Of a stretch of 30,939 nt of DNA, positions 25,889 through 30,939 are shown in pieces. The notes below the pieces were generated by a model that was not told the origin of the DNA, searched no databases, and worked only from the letters and a program-made list of their open reading frames with translations. The position numbers and the translations under genes were made by a program. How positions within the stretch are numbered: the stretch's first letter is position 1; each line of letters starts with the position of its first letter. Source of the DNA: BRH-c32 sp041674625 (lineage in GTDB: Bacteria > Bacteroidota > Ignavibacteria > Ignavibacteriales > Melioribacteraceae); NCBI GenBank assembly GCA_041674625.1, contig JBAYVI010000022.1, positions 1 through 30,939 on the forward strand. Reading direction: 5' to 3'.

Positions 25889-27052
25889 TTATCCAATATA
25901 TATTCTTGGTACACGAGTATTAATATTTGTAAGAATTTCATACGGAATGGTTCCTGCCCACGTTGCTAAGTCTTCAACTTTAATCTCAACGGAATCCGAT
26001 TTTCCGATTAAAATCACTTCATCTCCATTATATGCACTGTCCTGCTCAATATTAACGACTAATTGATCCATCGAAATAGAACCTACAACCGGATATTTTT
26101 TATTACGAATTATTACTTCGGCAGAACTACTCATGCTCCTAAGATAACCATCCCCATATCCAACCGGAACGGTAACGGCACGAACATCATGATCGCTCTG
26201 CCATTTTGAGCCATATCCTACCGGATGATTTGGCTTAATTACCTTAAAATAAACTACTAATGATTTCCATTGAAGCGCCGGTAGAACTTCTATTGGTTTA
26301 AATATTTCACTCATTTCGTTAAAAGGATAAACTCCATAGAGCATTATACCGGGACGTACCATATCAAAATTTGCTTCGGGCATCTGACAAATTGCACCTG
26401 AATTAGAAATATGTCTGATCGGCGGTTCAATCGAATGCCTATCATAAAATTGCAGAACTTCGTTAAATCGGTCTAATTGTAATCGAGTATAACTCAAATC
26501 ACTATTTTCAGAATTTGCTAGATGCGTATAAATTCCTTCCACAAGAATATTTTTGTATTTGAGTGATTCTTCTAAAAGCTTATCAGCACTATAATAATGA
26601 ACACCGATACGCTCCATGCCCGTATCAATTTTTAGGTGAACTTTAGCTTTCTTTTTAAGTCCTTCGGATATTTCATCGATCTGTTTTATTTTTTCAATTG
26701 AAGAGGCTGTCATTGCGAGGTTGTATTTTATATAGACAGGAATTTGATTTCCCCAGATACCACCAAGAACTAAAATTGGAATTGTTACACCTGATTCACG
26801 TAATAAAATACCCTCTTCTAGTACAGCAACTCCAACATAATCAGCTTTAAGCTCTTCCATTAACTGCCCTACTCTTACAAGTCCATGACCATAAGCATTC
26901 GCTTTAAGAATTGGCATTACCTTAGACGGGAATACATGTGATTTAATTTTAAGATAATTTTCTTTTAATATTCTTAAATCGATTTGGAGCTGTGTAGGAC
27001 GAATAATATCATCCACAGCCATTACCGGATAATTAACTAAGTTGTTCATCAA
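25889..27052 (-). CDS. alr: Alanine racemase
   Basis: PLP enzyme interconverting L- and D-alanine in the cytoplasm, supplying D-Ala for peptidoglycan. The PLP-binding Lys50 lies in PILKANAYGHGL. The catalytic Tyr is near residue 300 in VPVGYGDGYLRSMS. Other conserved stretches are IDTGMERIGVH, YTHLANSENSD, RHISNSGAICQMP, VRPGIMLYGVYP and GSISMDQLVV. At 387 residues it is full length. ATG 27052 is used; a later Met (residue 11) is possible. It lies 58 bases downstream of a secreted LamG/T9SS gene and upstream of a secreted SGNH gene that has its own candidate promoter, so it is a housekeeping enzyme embedded in a secretion-related stretch. No paralogue is visible in the window. Confidence 0.95.
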   Translation of the reverse strand: MMNNLVNYPVMAVDDIIRPTQLQIDLRILKENYLKIKSHVFPSKVMPILKANAYGHGLVRVGQLMEELKADYVGVAVLEEGILLRESGVTIPILVLGGIWGNQIPVYIKYNLAMTASSIEKIKQIDEISEGLKKKAKVHLKIDTGMERIGVHYYSADKLLEESLKYKNILVEGIYTHLANSENSDLSYTRLQLDRFNEVLQFYDRHSIEPPIRHISNSGAICQMPEANFDMVRPGIMLYGVYPFNEMSEIFKPIEVLPALQWKSLVVYFKVIKPNHPVGYGSKWQSDHDVRAVTVPVGYGDGYLRSMSSSAEVIIRNKKYPVVGSISMDQLVVNIEQDSAYNGDEVILIGKSDSVEIKVEDLATWAGTIPYEILTNINTRVPRIYIG

Positions 27053-27110
27053 ACCCTATTATTAATGAAACTAAAATAAGGTTTTTGTTCTACTCAAAAA
27101 AGGGAACTGT

Positions 27111-30100
27111 TTATTTAATTAAAAGCAGCTTCAGTTTTGAAATGTTGTTTTTATTTGAAAGGACACAGAAATAAATTCCGGAGGATACCAAATTCCCGTT
27201 TTGATTTTTTCCTTCCCAACGAGTTATGTAATTGCCTATTGGTTTTTCCTCATTCACCAATTCTTTAATTTTTTCTCCGAGCAAATTATAAATCTCTATT
27301 TTAATTACTCCTTGAGTTGAAACGAGATAATTAATTACTGTCGATGGATTAAATGGATTTGGAAAGTTTGAAACTAATTTTGTTTCTGTGGGGATTGGTT
27401 CTTTTTTTTCTTCTTTTACTGATACAGGAATATCGATTAATTTCTTAACTTCTGAAGGTAATAGCATATTATCGTAAATTTTTACTTCATCAATATTTCC
27501 TTTGAAATTATAATTTACATTATTAGGAAGCATTTGAGCTATCATCAAGTCTTGGCTTGAAGTCAGAAGTTTTCCGCTCCATTGAGTGAATCCATTTAAG
27601 TCCCCATTAATCCAAATTTCCAAATCAGTGCCATTATAAGAAGCGACACAATGATAGAGTGAATTTGATTTAAGTATAAGTTCACTATCTAAATCGATAA
27701 TTCCATTATTCACTGCATTATTAGTCTTAATTGTCCATCTAAGTTTTTTAGCTGAAATAGAAATTTTGTATCTATTATCATAACTGCCATGTGAAATGAT
27801 ATAAGTTTCTTTATCGGTCAAAGATTCCGTTTTAATCCAGAAACTAATTGAAATTTCATTTTGGAAATTTATGGAGGAATTATTTTTTATTTGTACATTA
27901 TCATTAACGCCATCAAAGTTCAAAGCACTCTTAGAGTGATTTAATCTATCATTAACAAACAGCGCACCATTATTAATCCCATTATTTCCATTTCCACTTT
28001 CATCGAGTACATTTGAATTAAATGGAAAATAAGCAATTAAATTTGGAGTGCTATATTTTTGAAAATCACGGACAAGAACCTTAATACTATCAGTTGCATT
28101 TCCTCCATTCCCATCATCAACTGAGCAAGTTAGAAAATAAACTCCCTCTGTAAACGGGGAAATCCAATATGTTGTATCTGCAATTGTTTCAAACGTACCG
28201 GATCTACTACTCCAGTTTATAGTCAAATTATCATCATCCAAATCAGATGTTTTACAAATTAATTTCGATTTTTCGCCAAGATTAAGTTTCCGTGATTCTG
28301 CTTTTAATAGATTGATTTGCGGACTATTATTAATTGACTCTACTACGTCTATTCTAATTTCAGAAGTATCAGATTTAGTAGTATTATCTGTTACTATTAC
28401 TTTTATTATTGCTTCACCAAGTTCTGTAGGTGTAAATTCAATTTCAGATGCACTACCTAAAATATTTCCTTTAATTGCCGACCAGGAATAATTAATAACG
28501 GAATTTTCATTGTAAAAAACTGTGCAATAAATTTTTATTTTTTTACCTAACTTGATTGTCGATTCAGGGGCGGAGAGTGATTTAATTCTTGGCGGTATAT
28601 TTACTTCCAAGCCCAAATCATAATCAACAACAAGACCATTTACAATCAACTTATTATTTTTATATCCCTTTTCAGCGTCAGATGGGATACAAACAAATGC
28701 AGTAGAACTTAATGGATTAATTGTAATACTATATTCATTAGAAATATTCGATGCAATAAAATTATTTTCAATTAGATTAAATAGGTCATAAGTTCCGGCT
28801 GGGATTTTAATTCTTACAGTTTTCTCTTCTGTATAAGGATTATAAACTAAGTATGAAGGAAAATCGTTTGTTTTATAAAAATCAGTAGCATTTAAATCCA
28901 ATTGTAAAATCATAGGGATATCAGTCGTATCCACAATTGCCGCAAGATAACCGACAGATGAAGAACTGTATAATGAAAGATTGGTACTTGCCCAGCCACC
29001 TTTTTTAGCATCCCCCGTGGCAGTAGCCCAGCCGGTATTACCTTTAAGCAAAGCTTCATAAGCTATATATGATTTTGGATCATATTCTTTTGCCCATATC
29101 CTGCTATCCTGCCTAAGATCATCTATATAATTAGAATAAAATAATCGAGATGCATTCGCAAGATTTAGAATCCACTTTCCAATAGCATTTGCGAATCTAC
29201 CGTCATATTTGACTAAAGGGACTAATGCCCCGGCTTGTTGAAATCCATTCATTGAAAAAGCGTACTGCCGATCGGAATCTTCGCCAATTAAACCGCTAAC
29301 ATCTTGTGTCTGCCATTTACCAATTATAACATTCCAACTTCGTAATTGAGTCAAATCAAAGCACCAATTGAGCATTTTAGAAATTTCATAATTAGTTCCG
29401 ATTTCAGTATTCATTTTTGCCGCTGTGAGAACACCATAAGGTAATTGAATCTCATAAGCAGGATTTGTATTAAGAGAATTTAGAAACTCCATACACCATT
29501 CGGCACCGATTAAATATTTTTGTTCCTTCGTTTCTTGATAAGCATTATAAAGCATATAGCCAATAGCACCTGCCGCTTCAGGTTCGGGAACATCAGTGTC
29601 ATTTGGCATCATTGTAATCAAATTCCAAGCACGATGATTCATATTTGGAACAGTCCATGGCGTAGTGCTTCCACCCATTGCATTAACTGCCTCAAGCCAC
29701 CTATCAGCAAGGGCTATAAATTGGTTTTTATAATCTATCGTATTTGGATATAATTTATATAGCTGTTGAAAAAAAACGTTTGGCATTGTTTCATACCACC
29801 AATCATCGCCGGTACTTGTAGCCGGAGAATTGAGATAAACATTTTCGCCCGACTTTTTATTAAAAAACTCTCGGCTCATCTGAACCCAGTTATATCCATA
29901 TTGATTACTTTTATTAATACCTAATAACGATGCCCCGATTAATGAAGGCAATATATTAATTGCTTCCCCAGAATTATTATGAATTGTACCTACATAACTA
30001 TCAAGACTATAAAATTGCTCACTTGGATAATTGACCGCATCATTCTGAATTCTTATCAAAGGTAAATATGTGCCGGATGTATTTAAATTATATGCAATAG

Positions 30101-30257
30101 AATCGTAACCTCTTGCGACATCCTTCCAATCCCTCATTAAATAAGGTGATGGATTATTAGGCATCATTTCTATTCTCGTAACAGTCAATTGCTGACTTAA
30201 ATCATTTGAGAAGTTTAGAAAAATCAATCCTATCAATAAAATCAACTTTATTTTCAT
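27111..30257 (-). CDS. Secreted toroid/Ig-like/LamG protein with T9SS sorting tail
   Basis: Large secreted protein of 1048 residues. The signal peptide is MKIKLILLIGLIFLNF. Residues ~35-440 are helical and Trp-rich (GDDWWYETMPNVFF, RAWNLITMMPND, EAAGAIGYMLYNAYQETKEQKYL), like an (alpha/alpha)-toroid lyase or hydrolase; I cannot assign a family. A short beta domain follows to ~540, then two Ig/PKD-like modules (~549-637 and ~642-729; SWSAIKGNILG, INWSSRSGTFE, CSVDDGNGG). A LamG/concanavalin-type module lies at ~741-939 (YFPFNSNVLDESGNGNNG, LNFDGVNDNVQI, NIDEVKIYD), and the T9SS tail at ~961-1048 (NFPNPFNPSTVINYLV, LVSSGIYFCVL). It is probably exported to the surface to degrade or bind polysaccharide. 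Its start lies 56 bases inside the preceding GH2 gene, so translation may be coupled. Confidence 0.82.
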   Translation of the reverse strand: MKIKLILLIGLIFLNFSNDLSQQLTVTRIEMMPNNPSPYLMRDWKDVARGYDSIAYNLNTSGTYLPLIRIQNDAVNYPSEQFYSLDSYVGTIHNNSGEAINILPSLIGASLLGINKSNQYGYNWVQMSREFFNKKSGENVYLNSPATSTGDDWWYETMPNVFFQQLYKLYPNTIDYKNQFIALADRWLEAVNAMGGSTTPWTVPNMNHRAWNLITMMPNDTDVPEPEAAGAIGYMLYNAYQETKEQKYLIGAEWCMEFLNSLNTNPAYEIQLPYGVLTAAKMNTEIGTNYEISKMLNWCFDLTQLRSWNVIIGKWQTQDVSGLIGEDSDRQYAFSMNGFQQAGALVPLVKYDGRFANAIGKWILNLANASRLFYSNYIDDLRQDSRIWAKEYDPKSYIAYEALLKGNTGWATATGDAKKGGWASTNLSLYSSSSVGYLAAIVDTTDIPMILQLDLNATDFYKTNDFPSYLVYNPYTEEKTVRIKIPAGTYDLFNLIENNFIASNISNEYSITINPLSSTAFVCIPSDAEKGYKNNKLIVNGLVVDYDLGLEVNIPPRIKSLSAPESTIKLGKKIKIYCTVFYNENSVINYSWSAIKGNILGSASEIEFTPTELGEAIIKVIVTDNTTKSDTSEIRIDVVESINNSPQINLLKAESRKLNLGEKSKLICKTSDLDDDNLTINWSSRSGTFETIADTTYWISPFTEGVYFLTCSVDDGNGGNATDSIKVLVRDFQKYSTPNLIAYFPFNSNVLDESGNGNNGINNGALFVNDRLNHSKSALNFDGVNDNVQIKNNSSINFQNEISISFWIKTESLTDKETYIISHGSYDNRYKISISAKKLRWTIKTNNAVNNGIIDLDSELILKSNSLYHCVASYNGTDLEIWINGDLNGFTQWSGKLLTSSQDLMIAQMLPNNVNYNFKGNIDEVKIYDNMLLPSEVKKLIDIPVSVKEEKKEPIPTETKLVSNFPNPFNPSTVINYLVSTQGVIKIEIYNLLGEKIKELVNEEKPIGNYITRWEGKNQNGNLVSSGIYFCVLSNKNNISKLKLLLIK

Positions 30258-30939
30258 TTCTCTCGTCTAAAATGTTATTAAGTGAAGTAACTTTAATATC
30301 TGTCCCTACTATTTTTTTCTTATTATTGCTTTCTATAAGATTCATTTCTCTGGGCAACATGATAAATCCCCTATCAGAAAAGATAGAATTACCTGCACTG
30401 ATATCTACAAAAAACAATAAGGAATTTGAATGAACACGGAAACGATTAAAACCTATTTCATAAATCTTTATTTCTGCTTTTGGTAGATTAAAATATTTCC
30501 ATTCTTTTTCTATATAATAATTTTGATGCAGTACTTCCCTTCTTTTATATAATGTTGTAACTAATATATCATCAGGAGTAAAATATTTTTTGATAGCCGG
30601 AATCCATAATTTAATTTGAGACTGCTTCTCAATAGTACCATTGCCAATAATCATTTTTTTAAAATAGATTTCCTCAGGAGCATAAATATAAATCGTGTAG
30701 TTATATATCACGGCTTTAGTCGAATGGTTGCTGATTTCCACATAATATTTATTATTTTCTTTAATTATTCTATGTGCCACATCAGCGAAAGCCTCTTTTA
30801 CAAAATGGTAAGCCATTTTTGGAAGCTGCTCACTATCGATAAGCGACCAACTTGTAACGGGGTTAGTATCATTTATCTGCCATATTATTGAACCTTCTGT
30901 TGTTTGATTAAATCTCCAGTGCTCAAGACAAGTTTTAAG
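30202..30939 (-). CDS. GH2-family beta-mannosidase-like enzyme, C-terminal part (5' end outside window)
   Basis: The frame is open from the window edge at 30939 to its stop at 30202, so 245 C-terminal residues are visible and the rest lies beyond the window. An ATG at 30816 is internal, not the start. The first residues read LKTCLEHWRF, then GSIIWQINDTNPVTSWSLID and KMAYHFVKEAF. This W-Q-x-N-D ... SWS-ID ... Y-H-x-K pattern is the end of the GH2 TIM barrel typical of beta-mannosidases and related exo-enzymes. The remainder is two beta-sandwich domains, the last with FSDRGFIMLPRE, which resembles the family's closing Ig-like domain. The catalytic acids are not in the visible part. It likely removes beta-linked mannose or a related sugar from oligosaccharides; the exact specificity is unknown. 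Confidence 0.8.
   Translation of the reverse strand, partial: LKTCLEHWRFNQTTEGSIIWQINDTNPVTSWSLIDSEQLPKMAYHFVKEAFADVAHRIIKENNKYYVEISNHSTKAVIYNYTIYIYAPEEIYFKKMIIGNGTIEKQSQIKLWIPAIKKYFTPDDILVTTLYKRREVLHQNYYIEKEWKYFNLPKAEIKIYEIGFNRFRVHSNSLLFFVDISAGNSIFSDRGFIMLPREMNLIESNNKKKIVGTDIKVTSLNNILDERNENKVDFIDRIDFSKLLK

Noticed and set aside
30202..30816. A stand-alone small gene starting at ATG 30816
   Set aside because: The same frame stays open to the window edge and encodes the GH2 WQxND region, so the ATG is internal.

Overview
The window is AT-rich bacterial DNA with tightly packed genes. It most resembles a member of the Bacteroidota/Ignavibacteria group. The main reason is that two large secreted proteins end in type IX secretion (T9SS) sorting domains of the 'PNPFNP ... 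GKxVxxLV ... SSGIYF' type. A FecE-type ATPase with an LSDGF signature and weak ribosome binding sites fit the same group. I could not run a search, so the lineage is an inference. The window is devoted mainly to glycan and sugar use.

Region 1 (24-9271, minus strand) is a six-gene chain with gaps of -4 to 16 bases. In transcription order it encodes a secreted (alpha/alpha)-toroid hydrolase-like protein, an NRAMP-fold carrier without the metal-binding motifs, a sugar phosphate isomerase/epimerase-type TIM barrel, a GH20-like exported hexosaminidase, a NagB-type amino-sugar phosphate deaminase homologue, and a second large exported helical protein. Together these suggest release, uptake and catabolism of an amino sugar or aminosugar-containing oligosaccharide.

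Region 2 (9443-13185, plus strand) diverges from region 1. It encodes a GATase1-like protein without a Cys nucleophile, a sodium:solute symporter, and a UroD/MtaA-type protein carrying an H-x-C...C zinc motif. Region 3 (13274-15282, minus strand) is a Gfo/Idh/MocA oxidoreductase and a LacI-type regulator. A near-identical 16-base motif lies in the 9272-9442 divergent gap and again just upstream of the lacI-type gene. This suggests that one LacI protein controls regions 1 and 2 and itself.

Region 4 (15450-20758, plus strand) is the most unusual part: an NtrC-type sigma-54 activator followed by a 1273-residue histidine kinase. The kinase's exported part is a predicted seven-bladed FG-GAP/VCBS propeller plus an ASPIC/UnbV domain. 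Between the two genes lie a perfect 18-base inverted repeat and a sigma-54-type -24/-12 promoter, about 95 bases apart, as expected for an activator site and its promoter. A second sigma-54-type promoter precedes the secreted SGNH hydrolase gene in region 6, so a small sigma-54 regulon may exist here. The activator has Pro in place of the Walker B Asp.

Region 5 (20759-23746, minus strand) is a FecBCD/BtuFCD-type ABC importer (ATPase, permease, binding lipoprotein). Region 6 (23915-30939, minus strand) contains a secreted SGNH hydrolase with discoidin and T9SS domains, alanine racemase, a secreted toroid/LamG/T9SS protein, and the C-terminal end of a GH2 beta-mannosidase-like enzyme that runs off the window. 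No rRNA, tRNA, CRISPR array, insertion sequence or phage gene was seen, and no gene-free stretch exceeds 300 bases.
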